Below are positions 1-7,941 of a DNA stretch of 64,000 nucleotides, piece after piece. Source of the stretch: Stenotrophomonas sp. 610A2 (GTDB taxonomy: Bacteria > Pseudomonadota > Gammaproteobacteria > Xanthomonadales > Xanthomonadaceae). The translations under genes and the position numbers were made by a program. The notes beneath the pieces are model-generated. The model was not told where the DNA came from and ran no database searches. It was given only the letters and a program-made list of their open reading frames with translations. Every line of letters begins with the position of its first letter. Position 1 is the first letter of the stretch. The stretch is from positions 1,054,001 to 1,118,000 of the forward strand of contig NZ_CP130832.1 of NCBI RefSeq assembly GCF_030549615.1. The letters run 5' to 3'.

Positions 1-1
1 G

Positions 2-439
2 ACCGATGCCGACTGGGCGTTCGGCATTGGCCTGCGTTACACCTTCCTGTCGCCAACGGCGCGGCCGTTGCAGGTCAGCGCGGCGCGCGCGCAGCTGGAG
101 CAGGCGCAGTCGGGGCTGAGCGAAGTGGAGAACCAGTTGCAGCTCGGCGTCGGCAAGGCCTGGAACGAGCTGGAGACCGCCCGCCTGCAGTTCCAGCTGC
201 TGGACAGCAGCATCGTCCAGGCGCAGGAAAACCTGCGCCTGCAGGAGCTGTCGTTCCGTGAAGGCCAGTCCACCTCGCTGGATGTGATCGATGCGCGGCT
301 CGGCCTGGGCGGTGCGCAGGTGGAACGTGCACAGGCCGCCTATCAATTCGACGTGGCGCTGGCGCAGCTGCTGGAAGTGAGCGGACAGCTGCAACGTTTT
401 GACGACTACCGCCAACGTGCGGACAAGGTGCTGGAATGA
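2..439 (+). CDS. TolC-family outer membrane efflux protein, C-terminal part
   Basis: Open from the first bases of the window in one frame, so the N-terminus lies upstream. The visible ~145 residues are rich in Gln, Leu and Ala with heptad-like helices and the pattern of an outer-membrane factor C-terminal repeat (ARAQLEQAQ, then a segment ending in the FREGQ-x-S-x-LDVIDA motif). That motif is typical of TolC-type channels near the last periplasmic hairpin. The stop overlaps the start of the adaptor gene by 4 bp (ATGA), so the two are translationally coupled. It would form the outer-membrane exit duct of the following adaptor and permeases. Family is fairly sure; the substrate is unknown. Confidence 0.85.
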   Translation, partial: TDADWAFGIGLRYTFLSPTARPLQVSAARAQLEQAQSGLSEVENQLQLGVGKAWNELETARLQFQLLDSSIVQAQENLRLQELSFREGQSTSLDVIDARLGLGGAQVERAQAAYQFDVALAQLLEVSGQLQRFDDYRQRADKVLE

Positions 440-1446
440 GCGATTCGCTGCAGGTGGAGACCAGTCCGCGGCAACGCCGCGTGTTCCTGATTGCCGGCGT
501 GGTGCTGCTGGTGCTGGTGGCGGTCGGCCTATGGCTGGGCCTGCGCAGCCCGCCGGACCAGGTGCAGGGCATGGCTGACGCCGACAACGTCAACGTCGCC
601 GCCAAGGTCACCGCCCGATTGCAGCAACTGCACGTGCGTGAAGGCGACCGGGTCAAGGCCGGGCAGGTGTTGTTCGATCTCGACAGCCCGGAGGTCGCCG
701 CCAAGGAACGCCAGGCTGACGCGGTGGTGGCTGCGGCTGCGGCGATGGCATCCAAGGCCGAGGAGGGCGCACGCAGCGAGGACATTCGCGCCGCCGAGGC
801 CAACTGGAAGCGCGCACAGGCCGGTGCCGAACTGGCGACCAGTACCTTCCGCAGGCTCGACAATCTTTACGCCGAGGGCGTGGTAAGCCGGCAGAAGCGC
901 GACGAGGCGCAAGCGCAGGCGCGTAGCTCCAATGAACTGACCCGCGCGGCGCGCGCGCAGTACGACCTTGCCCTGGCTGGTGCCCGCGTGCAGGACAAGG
1001 ACGCGGCGTTGGCGCAGGTTCGGCAGGCCGAGGGGGCCAAGGCCGAGGTCGATGCAGCCCGCCAGGAAACCCAGGGGCGGGCGCCGCTGGCCGCCGAGGT
1101 TGGCAAGCGCATGGCCGATATCGGCGAGCTGGTGCCGGCCGGCTATCCGGTCTTCACCCTAGTCGACATCGATCACATGTGGGTGGCATTGAACCTGCGC
1201 GAGGACCAGATGAACGGACTCAAGCCAGGCGCCCGCCTGCAGGGCACGATCCCTGCGTTGCAAGGGCGTAGCGCCACGTTCGAGGTCTACTTCATCAGCC
1301 CGGCCGGCGACTACGCCACCTGGCGCAGCACGCGTCAGTCGTCCGGCTATGACGTGCGCAGCTTCGAAGTGCGGGCACGGCCGCCGCAGCCGATCGAAGG
1401 ATTCCGGCCCGGCATGAGCGTGCTGTTTGCATGGCCGCAGGGCTGA
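436..1446 (+). CDS. HlyD-family periplasmic adaptor (membrane fusion protein)
   Basis: 336 residues. It has a short cytoplasmic N-terminus, one membrane anchor (about residues 16-37), a biotinyl-lipoyl-like segment (about 50-85, with the VREGDRVKAGQVLFDLDSPE pattern), a long Ala/Glu/Arg-rich coiled coil (about 90-210), and a C-terminal beta region. This is the architecture of YhiI/EmrA-type adaptors that link an inner-membrane pump to TolC across the periplasm. It starts inside the stop of the TolC-like gene and runs 16 bp into the next gene, so the set is one operon. The substrate cannot be inferred from sequence. Confidence 0.9.
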   Translation: MSDSLQVETSPRQRRVFLIAGVVLLVLVAVGLWLGLRSPPDQVQGMADADNVNVAAKVTARLQQLHVREGDRVKAGQVLFDLDSPEVAAKERQADAVVAAAAAMASKAEEGARSEDIRAAEANWKRAQAGAELATSTFRRLDNLYAEGVVSRQKRDEAQAQARSSNELTRAARAQYDLALAGARVQDKDAALAQVRQAEGAKAEVDAARQETQGRAPLAAEVGKRMADIGELVPAGYPVFTLVDIDHMWVALNLREDQMNGLKPGARLQGTIPALQGRSATFEVYFISPAGDYATWRSTRQSSGYDVRSFEVRARPPQPIEGFRPGMSVLFAWPQG

Positions 1447-2594
1447 CAGCAGGCAAGGCTTTCGCCGCGTCGCTGCGGCGTGAGCTGCAGCACTGGCGCA
1501 GCGACCGCTGGGAGCTGGCGCTGGTGACGGTGCTGCCGCTGCTGTTGATGGGCGCGATGATGTGGCTGTTCTCGGGCTCGGTGCTGCGGGAGGTGCCGAT
1601 TGCCGTCGTTGACCTGGACCACAGCCCGACCAGTCGTGGTCTGGCCCGTGCATTGGATGACAGTGCCGGCGTACGGGTAGCGAGCGCGCCGACGACCCTG
1701 CAGGAAGCGCAGGCGCAGCTGCGCGCGCTGGAGGTATTCGCCATCGTGCTGTTGCCACGCGATATGAGCCGGCGCGCGCTGCGCGGCGAAGCGGCACCGC
1801 TATATGCTTTCTACAACGCCACTTACATGGCCACCGGGCAATCGGCAGGGCGCGATATCGCCGATGCGGTGAGTGCCTATAACGCGCGCATGCTGAAGGA
1901 GCAGATGGCGCTGCAGGTCGGCCCAGCGAAGCTGCGTGGTGCACCGGTGACGGTGCAGGCGACCGTGCTGTACAACCCTGCGCGCAGCTATGAGCTGTTC
2001 CTGCTGCCGCTGATCTTCCCGGCCATGCTGTCGCTGCTGGCCGCGCTTGCGGCCGGGGCCGCGTTTGGTCGCGAACAGCGCGATGGGCTGCTGGCCAGCT
2101 GGCTGCGACAACGGCCGTGGGCGGCGATGGCCGGGAAATTGTTCCCGTATGTCGCGCTGTTCTCGCTGTATGGCGCGCTGGGTGTGATGTACGTGGCTTA
2201 CGTGCGCGGCGATGGCGTGGCCGGCAGCGTCGGGCTGATGCTGCTGGCGCAGCCCTTGTTCTATCTGGCCAGCTGCAGCTTCGCACTGCTGTTCATCGCG
2301 TTGACCCGCGACATGTGTACCGGCTTGTCGGCGGTGGGTTTGACGATTGGTACCGCGCTGGCATTTTCCGGTGCGACCTTCCCGGTAATCCAGGCGCCCT
2401 TGTTCACCCGCATCTGGAACGCGCTGCTGCCGCTCACTGCCTATGTGCAGGTGCAGATGCAGCAGTTGTTCATGGGCGCGCCGTGGCAGGTATCGCTACG
2501 CCCGTTGGCGGTGCTGTTGTTGATGACGCTGCTGGCCGGCGGGCTTGGCGCAGGCCTGCTGCTGCGTGCGGCGCGCCAGCAGGTGCGCGCATGA
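1431..2594 (+). CDS. ABC-2 type transporter permease (first of two)
   Basis: 387 residues. One membrane helix near residues 33-52 is followed by a large extracytoplasmic domain (about 52-180) and about five membrane helices to the C-terminus. This is the ABC-2/YhhJ layout used with HlyD adaptors. The start ATG lies 16 bp inside the adaptor gene. The extracytoplasmic domain opens with PIAVVDLDHSPTSR, closely matched in the next gene (PIAVVDEDHSATSR), so the two permeases are tandem paralogues. No ATPase with Walker motifs is encoded with them in this window. Confidence 0.88.
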   Translation: MAAGLTAGKAFAASLRRELQHWRSDRWELALVTVLPLLLMGAMMWLFSGSVLREVPIAVVDLDHSPTSRGLARALDDSAGVRVASAPTTLQEAQAQLRALEVFAIVLLPRDMSRRALRGEAAPLYAFYNATYMATGQSAGRDIADAVSAYNARMLKEQMALQVGPAKLRGAPVTVQATVLYNPARSYELFLLPLIFPAMLSLLAALAAGAAFGREQRDGLLASWLRQRPWAAMAGKLFPYVALFSLYGALGVMYVAYVRGDGVAGSVGLMLLAQPLFYLASCSFALLFIALTRDMCTGLSAVGLTIGTALAFSGATFPVIQAPLFTRIWNALLPLTAYVQVQMQQLFMGAPWQVSLRPLAVLLLMTLLAGGLGAGLLLRAARQQVRA

Positions 2595-3703
2595 GCGGTT
2601 TCGTGGCCAGCTTCCGCCGTACCTTGCAGGCGATGTTCGCCGACCCGGCGGCGCGCGCGGTGATGATAGGTGCTGTGCTGTTGTACTCGTTCTTCTACCC
2701 GGCGGCGTATCGCCACCAGGTGGCCAGTGAGTTGCCGATCGCGGTGGTGGATGAAGACCATAGTGCGACCAGTCGCGACCTGATCCGCCACGTGGATGCA
2801 CTGCGCGCGGTGCGGGTGGTGAGCCAACCGGCGGATCTTGGCCAGGCCAAACAGCAGCTGCTGCATGGCGAGGTGGATGGCATCGTGCTGATCCCGCCGC
2901 GGCTGGAGCGCGACATCCTGCGCGGCGGCAGCGGCCAGCTGGTGCTATTGGGCAATGGCGCTTACCTGAGTCGGGCCAGCGCCATCCTCAATGGGCTGGC
3001 CGAAGGCATCACCGGTTTTGGTGGCCGGCAGGCAGTGCGGCAAGCGGCGTTCATGGGCGCACCGCAGCCACCGCCACTGCAACTGGTGCAGCGGCCGCTG
3101 CACAACACTCGCGAAGGTTATGGCAGCAGCGTGGTGCCAGGGGTGTCGGAGTTGATCGTGCACCAGACCCTGCTGCTCGGCATCGGCGTGCTGTTGGGCA
3201 GTCGTCGCGCGCAGCTGGGCCGCCGCCTGCAGTTCGATCTGCCAACCTTGTCCGGCATGGCATTGGCCTTCGGTCTGGTGGCGGTTTGCGGACTGTTGTA
3301 CTACGTCGGCTTCACTGCCTGGGCGCAGGACTATCCGCGTGCGGGCAACATCCCCGGCCTGCTGTTGTCGGTGGTGCTGTTCGCGCTGGCGACGGTGCCG
3401 TTCGGGATGTTCATCGCCAGTTTCTTCGATACCCGCGAGCGCGCCTTCCAGTACGTCACTGCGGTGTCGATCCCGCTGTTCTTCCTGTCCAACCTGTCGT
3501 GGCCGGCCATCGCCTCACCGCCGGTTCTGGTAGCGCTGGCCAAGCTGTTGCCGACCACCGCCGGCATCAATGCCGTGGTCCGCACCCAACAGCTGGGCGC
3601 GCAGTTGCCGGAGATTGGCTGGGAGCTGTTCAACCTGCTGGTGCTGGCCGTGCTGTACAGCGGCCTGATGCTGTGGCGGCTGCTTGGCAGGCGGCAAGGC
3701 TGA
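2591..3703 (+). CDS. ABC-2 type transporter permease (second of two)
   Basis: 370 residues from the ATG that overlaps the previous stop by 4 bp. The reading frame stays open further upstream, but that part is a shadow of the previous gene. One helix near residues 20-38, then a periplasmic domain related to that of the preceding permease, then a C-terminal multi-helix block. It probably pairs with its neighbour as a heterodimeric membrane domain feeding substrate to the HlyD-like adaptor. An ATPase partner is not seen nearby and may be encoded upstream of the window. Confidence 0.87.
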   Translation: MSGFVASFRRTLQAMFADPAARAVMIGAVLLYSFFYPAAYRHQVASELPIAVVDEDHSATSRDLIRHVDALRAVRVVSQPADLGQAKQQLLHGEVDGIVLIPPRLERDILRGGSGQLVLLGNGAYLSRASAILNGLAEGITGFGGRQAVRQAAFMGAPQPPPLQLVQRPLHNTREGYGSSVVPGVSELIVHQTLLLGIGVLLGSRRAQLGRRLQFDLPTLSGMALAFGLVAVCGLLYYVGFTAWAQDYPRAGNIPGLLLSVVLFALATVPFGMFIASFFDTRERAFQYVTAVSIPLFFLSNLSWPAIASPPVLVALAKLLPTTAGINAVVRTQQLGAQLPEIGWELFNLLVLAVLYSGLMLWRLLGRRQG

Positions 3704-3731
3704 GCACGGCGCGGGCTGCTAGCATCGGCGC

Positions 3732-4787
3732 ATGGATTCCATCAGTCAGATCGTTCTCGGCGGCGCCATCGCTGCCGCCATCACCCCCTCCGCGCATCGC
3801 CGCGCAGCCGTGCTTGCCGGTGCCGCCCTGGCCACGCTGCCGGATCTGGACGGCTTGGCGATCATGGCATTCACCGACAACCCGGTAAGCCTGATGACGG
3901 TGCACCGCAGCTTCAGTCATTCGCTGTTCGTGCTGCCCTTGCTGGGTACGCTGATCTGGTGGTTGTACAAGCGCTTTGGGCACGGCCGGGTTGCAGCTGC
4001 GCCAGCGCGCTGGTGGTGGGCGATGGTGCTGGCGCTGGTCACGCATCCGCTGCTCGATGCCTTCACCGTTTACGGCACGCAGTTGTGGTGGCCGCTGACG
4101 CCGCCACCGACGATGTGGTCCAGTGTCTTCATCATCGACCCGCTGTATACGATCTGGTTGCTGATCGCCTGCGCCATTGCCTGGTTCGCGCGCGCGCGGC
4201 CTTTGGCGCAACGCGCGCTGGTGGCCGGATTGGTGCTGAGCACCGGTTACCTGGGCTGGTCCTTGATCGCCAAGGCACAGGTGGACCGTGTTGCCGCGCA
4301 GTCGTTGGCGGGCATGGGCCTGGCCGATGCGCCGCGCTTCTCGGTGCCGATGCCGTTCAATACCTTGCTGTGGCGGGTGGTGGCGATGACGCCGCAGGGC
4401 TATGTGGTCGGCGACCGTTCGCTATGGGCCGATCATGGGCCGATGCAGTTCGATGGCTATCCGTCGAATGTGCAGGCGATGCGCCAAACCGCTGCGGTGC
4501 CCGCGGTGCAACGCCTGAACTGGTTCAACCACGGCTTCATGCGTGCACAGGTGGTTGATGGCGAACTGGTGCTCAGCGATCTGCGCATGGGCCTGGAGCC
4601 GGAGTACAACTTCAACTTCGCCGTTGCCAACGAGCGCGATGGCCAATGGCAGGCGATGCCGCCACGGCAGGTACAGCCTGCGTATCGGCAGGCTGGCAAC
4701 CGTGGCGTGCTGAAACAACGTTTGGCGCAGATGTGGCAACGCATCTGGCGGGCGCCGGTGGCAACCGGCGCCGACACGACTCAGTAA
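3732..4787 (+). CDS. YdjM-like metal-dependent hydrolase family inner membrane protein
   Basis: 351 residues. It starts MDSISQIVLGG and has the family's conserved polar cluster: an LPDLD segment near residue 38, HRSFSHS near 58-64, and THPLLDAFTVYGT near 103-115. The His/Asp residues lie at the ends of membrane helices and probably bind a metal. About five helices occupy the first 180 residues, followed by a soluble C-terminal region. It lies 28 bp after the permease. Its 3' end overlaps the convergent methyltransferase by 7 bp. The family name is certain enough; the biochemical activity is not established. Confidence 0.85.
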   Translation: MDSISQIVLGGAIAAAITPSAHRRAAVLAGAALATLPDLDGLAIMAFTDNPVSLMTVHRSFSHSLFVLPLLGTLIWWLYKRFGHGRVAAAPARWWWAMVLALVTHPLLDAFTVYGTQLWWPLTPPPTMWSSVFIIDPLYTIWLLIACAIAWFARARPLAQRALVAGLVLSTGYLGWSLIAKAQVDRVAAQSLAGMGLADAPRFSVPMPFNTLLWRVVAMTPQGYVVGDRSLWADHGPMQFDGYPSNVQAMRQTAAVPAVQRLNWFNHGFMRAQVVDGELVLSDLRMGLEPEYNFNFAVANERDGQWQAMPPRQVQPAYRQAGNRGVLKQRLAQMWQRIWRAPVATGADTTQ

Positions 4788-5602
4788 ACCGTGGCGCGGG
4801 CCTGCACGAAGGAATAGAAGAACACCGCATTGGGGTCGTTCTGCACCTGGGTGAACTCGGCGCGCATGCCATCGACCGTGGCCTGGTCGACCTTGCTGGC
4901 TTCCAGCAGCTGCTCGGCCGCTGATAGCAGCAGTTCTTCCCACAGCGCGAACATCACCTTGCGCCGCGCTGGTTCGCGATTGTCCAGGTGCACGGTCTTG
5001 GTCTGCGTCTGCACATCGCGGAAGCCGCCGGCCAGCAGCAGGTTGCCAAGCTTGGCGCCGACGAACGGGTCGCCGCCGCTGTCGATCTGGAAATCGTTGA
5101 ACGCCATCCAATACCGCCAGAGATTGGGCGAGTAGGGATCGAGCAGGAACGAGGCATTCATCACCTCGGTGACGAATACCGGCGAGCCCGGGCTCAGCAC
5201 CCGCCGTACCTCGGCCAGCGCACGCGCAGGCGAGGGCACATGTTCCAGCACCCAGCACAGGAAGGCGCCGTCAAAGCTGCGTGGCTCGAACGGCAGATCG
5301 GTGGCATTGGCGCGCTGGAACTCGACGCGCTCCTGCAGCCACGGCATCTGCGCCAGATGCGCGTTGGCGGCAGCCAGCTGGCGTTCGTTGAGGTCGATGC
5401 CGGTGACGCGCAGCTCGGGGAAGCGGCGCAGCAGGATTTCGCTCTGCGCGCCGACGCCGCTGCCTACTTCGAGGATGTGGCGGGAATTGCAGAAATCGAT
5501 GTCATGGAAGATCGCCGGCTCGAACAGGCGGGCCTGCTTGCGCAGCCGCTCCTGCTCGTTTGCCGAGAAACCATGTAGGTAGGGGAAGTCGTTGAGAGTC
5601 AT
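4781..5602 (-). CDS. Class I SAM-dependent methyltransferase
   Basis: 273 residues from the ATG at 5602. A GTG 36 bp upstream is possible, but neither has a strong ribosome binding site. The SAM-binding motif I is ILEVGSGVGAQ, followed by the acidic end of strand 2 (GIDLNERQL), a motif near NATDLPF, and a post-motif segment LCWVLEHVP. This is the Methyltransf_11/25 pattern. The C-terminal 100 residues carry the acceptor-specific cap, and I cannot name the substrate. It is transcribed toward the YdjM-like gene, with the two stop codons overlapping. Confidence 0.85.
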   Translation of the reverse strand: MTLNDFPYLHGFSANEQERLRKQARLFEPAIFHDIDFCNSRHILEVGSGVGAQSEILLRRFPELRVTGIDLNERQLAAANAHLAQMPWLQERVEFQRANATDLPFEPRSFDGAFLCWVLEHVPSPARALAEVRRVLSPGSPVFVTEVMNASFLLDPYSPNLWRYWMAFNDFQIDSGGDPFVGAKLGNLLLAGGFRDVQTQTKTVHLDNREPARRKVMFALWEELLLSAAEQLLEASKVDQATVDGMRAEFTQVQNDPNAVFFYSFVQARATVY

Positions 5603-5840
5603 GAAAACAGCGTCGTGCAGTGATCCCGTCAGTATCACCAGCCGGTGTTACCGCGGCGCATGCGCGAAGGGAACCCAGCATTGCGGCGCCAGCAGCAATG
5701 TCGGCAGGGCGCGGGTTTGCGGGCGCGGGCTGCTTATAGCTGTTGGTTCTGAGAAATGACCGATATGGAATGAGGCTTTGGTGAGAGCTTGGCCTGGCTG
5801 GAACGGGGCCTGTGGAGCCGGTCCGGCATTTGTTCTGAAA

Positions 5841-5869
5841 TTGAAACGAATCATTGGAAATTAAGTAAT
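5841..5869 (+). promoter_or_regulatory. Candidate sigma-70 promoter for the nitroreductase gene
   Basis: The 355-bp space between the divergent methyltransferase and nitroreductase genes contains a distinctly AT-rich block. In it a TTGAAA hexamer (5841-5846) lies exactly 17 bp from AGTAAT (5864-5869), about 90 bp before the start codon. The -35 is good and the -10 mediocre. The rest of this gap shows nothing that I can name. Confidence 0.4.
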
Positions 5870-5957
5870 TGTTCCGAATTTGGTGGCAAATACAATGGGC
5901 GCCATCAAGCAAAGACCGGCGGTGTTGCCGGGCTGCTTCCCCCTGAAGGAAACGATC

Positions 5958-6557
5958 ATGAACAGCCAAGCCATCTCCCTGTACAAGAAGCGCCGCTCCC
6001 AGTACGCCCTCGGCAAGCAGCTGCCGATCAGCCAGGACGACACCATCGAGTTGATCAAGCAGGCAGTGCGCGAAGCGCCGTCTTCGTTCAACTCGCAGTC
6101 CACCCGCGCGCTGATCCTGTTCGGCGACCACAGCCAGAAGTTCTGGGACCTGACCAAGGAAGAGCTGCGCAAGATCGTACCGGCAGACGCGTTTGCGGCC
6201 ACCGAAGGCAAGATCAACAGCTTTGCAGCTGGTGCGGGCACGGTGCTGTATTTCACCGACACCGACGTGGTGAAGGGCTTGCAGGAGCAGTTCGCCCTGT
6301 ACGCCGACAATTTCCCGGTATGGGCCGAGCAGTCCAACGGCATGGCCCAGTTTGCGGTGTGGACTGCGCTGGCCGAGGTCGGTATCGGCGCCAGCCTGCA
6401 GCATTACAACCCGCTGGTGGACGAAGCCGTGCGCAGGCAGTGGGGCATCCATGGCAACTGGCAGCTGCGTGCGCAGATGCCGTTCGGTTCGAATGAAGCC
6501 CCGTTCGGCGAAAAGACCTTCATGGAAGACGAAGCACGCTTCAAGGTATTTGCCTGA
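5958..6557 (+). CDS. Nitroreductase family protein
   Basis: 199 residues. The ATG at 5958 is chosen because an AAGGA ribosome binding site sits 7 bp ahead and the alignment-like start MNSQAISLYKKRRSQYAL is typical. Family signs are the N-terminal Arg/Ser FMN-phosphate region (KKRRSQYAL), REAPSSFNSQSTRA, and an NGMAQFAVWTALAEVGIGASLQHY block near residues 130-150. This resembles the Frm2/Hbn1-type nitroreductases, FMN enzymes that reduce quinones or nitro compounds with NAD(P)H. Monocistronic, with its own promoter candidate and a terminator. The physiological substrate is unknown. Confidence 0.85.
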   Translation: MNSQAISLYKKRRSQYALGKQLPISQDDTIELIKQAVREAPSSFNSQSTRALILFGDHSQKFWDLTKEELRKIVPADAFAATEGKINSFAAGAGTVLYFTDTDVVKGLQEQFALYADNFPVWAEQSNGMAQFAVWTALAEVGIGASLQHYNPLVDEAVRRQWGIHGNWQLRAQMPFGSNEAPFGEKTFMEDEARFKVFA

Positions 6558-6624
6558 TCAAGGATTTCGACTGATTCCCAGCGACGCGGTTCTCTCCCCC
6601 GCGCGGCGCTGACAGTCGAACCGG

Positions 6625-6653
6625 CCCACCAGCAAATGCTGGTGGGTTTTTTT
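6625..6653 (+). terminator. Rho-independent terminator after the nitroreductase gene
   Basis: A perfect 10-bp stem, CCCACCAGCA / TGCTGGTGGG, with a 2-base AA spacer (so a small loop from opened pairs) is followed directly by seven T residues. It is 68 bp past the stop codon. Confidence 0.88.
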
Positions 6654-6655
6654 CT

Positions 6656-6804
6656 GTAGTGCCGAGCCATGCTCGGCAATGGCCTCATGCAAAATCCGCC
6701 AGATCACCGGTAACGCCCCTGCCGAGCATGGCTCGGCACTACAGGGCTCCCACAATCTGACAGATCGCCGGTAACGCCCCCAGCCGAGCATGGCTCGGCT
6801 CTAC
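6656..6804. repeat. SMAG (GTAG) repeat cluster, three copies
   Basis: Three 23-bp palindromic units: 6656-6678 in + orientation (begins GTAGTGCCGAGC), 6720-6742 in - orientation, and 6782-6804 in - orientation with two changes. The spacers carry a related CACCGGTAACGCC or CGCCGGTAACGCC stretch. The last unit contains the dusB stop codon. These match the REP-like SMAG elements of Stenotrophomonas. They lie between convergent genes and would form hairpins in both 3' ends. Confidence 0.9.
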
Positions 6805-7790
6805 AGTGCGTACGCCGTTTCGCCGGCTACCAGCGCATCGAAATAATCGCGGGTCAGTTGGATCTGCGCATCGGCAGTCTCGGCAGCGTTGACCACTGCG
6901 CGGAAGGCGCCATTCTCCGGACGGTCCTTCGCGTACCAGCCCAGGTGCTTGCGGGCGATACGCACGCCCTGCGGCTCGCCATAGAACGTGTGCAGGTCGC
7001 TGAGATGGCCGAGCAGGATGTCGCGCACCTCTTCCACCGACGGCGGCGGCAGTTCCTCGCCGGTGGCCAGGTAATGGGCGATTTCGCGGAAGATCCACGG
7101 CCGGCCCTGCGCGGCGCGGCCCACCATCACCGCATCGGCGCCGGTCAGCTTGAGCACCTGCTCGGCCTTGCGCGGCGAATCCACGTCGCCATTGGCCAGC
7201 ACCGGGATCTTCAACATCGCCTTGATGGCGGCGATGGTCTCGTACTCGGCCACGCCAGTGTAATGCTGGTCGCGTGTGCGGCCATGGATGGCCAGCGCGG
7301 CGATGCCGCTGTCTTCGGCGATACGGGCGATGGTTGGCGCGTTGCGTACCTCGGCGCACCAGCCTGTGCGGATTTTCAGTGTCACCGGCACATCGACGGC
7401 ATTGACCACGGACTCAAGAATCCGCGCCACCAGCGCCTCGTCACGCATCAGTGCCGAGCCGGCCCAGGCGTTGCAGACCTTCTTGGCCGGGCAGCCCATG
7501 TTGATGTCGATGATCTGCGCGCCGTGGTCGACGTTGTAGCGCGCCGCCTCGGCCAGCTGCTGCGGCTCGGTGCCGGCGATCTGCACGCTGATCGGTGCCG
7601 GCTCGCCAGCATGGTCCATGCGATGGATGGACTTGCGGGTGGTCCAGAAGCGGGGGTCGCTGATGGTCATTTCCGAGGCAGCCAGACCCGCACCAAGCCG
7701 TTTGCACAGCTGGCGGAATGGCTTATCGGTAACGCCGGCCATGGGCGCGAGCACCACGTTGGGTGCAATGGTGTAGGGGCCGATCTGCAT
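6801..7790 (-). CDS. dusB: tRNA-dihydrouridine synthase B
   Basis: 329 residues, FMN- and NADPH-dependent enzyme that reduces uridine in the tRNA D-loop. A TIM-barrel start reads PNVVLAPMAGVTDKPFR (residues 10-26). The signature DINMGCPAKKVCNAWAGSALM (95-115) identifies DusB over DusA or DusC, and there is an FMN-phosphate site near GADAVMVGRAAQG. The start at 7790 is the family start; the frame is open further upstream, but there it translates a dispersed repeat. The TAG stop is provided by the end of a SMAG element. In E. coli dusB precedes fis; here no fis follows. Confidence 0.93.
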   Translation of the reverse strand: MQIGPYTIAPNVVLAPMAGVTDKPFRQLCKRLGAGLAASEMTISDPRFWTTRKSIHRMDHAGEPAPISVQIAGTEPQQLAEAARYNVDHGAQIIDINMGCPAKKVCNAWAGSALMRDEALVARILESVVNAVDVPVTLKIRTGWCAEVRNAPTIARIAEDSGIAALAIHGRTRDQHYTGVAEYETIAAIKAMLKIPVLANGDVDSPRKAEQVLKLTGADAVMVGRAAQGRPWIFREIAHYLATGEELPPPSVEEVRDILLGHLSDLHTFYGEPQGVRIARKHLGWYAKDRPENGAFRAVVNAAETADAQIQLTRDYFDALVAGETAYAL

Positions 7791-7835
7791 GGGGCTAGTG
7801 TAAGGCGGCGGGTCGTAACCCGCGCTGTGTCGAGA

Positions 7836-7929
7836 TGTGGGAGTGGCGTCAGCCGCGAAGCTGGCAATACGCAAAAGGCCCGAGAGCCTACCCCTCCCCA
7901 GCCCTCCCCTGCTGCGCAAGGGAGGGGGC
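7836..7929. repeat. Single arm of the 99-nt repeat plus a CCCCTCCCC-type hairpin
   Basis: 7836-7862 matches the left arm of the 99-nt repeat family (TGTGGGAGTGGCGTCAGCCG...), but no right arm follows. 7891-7929 is an imperfect stem made of CCCCTCCCCAGCCCTCCCCT and AAGGGAGGGGGC, a member of the second repeat family. Together they fill the dusB-ribokinase gap. Confidence 0.75.
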
Positions 7930-7941
7930 ACAGCTATGGGC

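Noticed and set aside
7790..7931. N-terminal extension of DusB
   Set aside because: The frame is open upstream, but the residues translate a 99-nt repeat arm and a CCCCTCCCC element. DusB family proteins begin at the chosen ATG. OxyR's upstream frame was rejected for the same reason.
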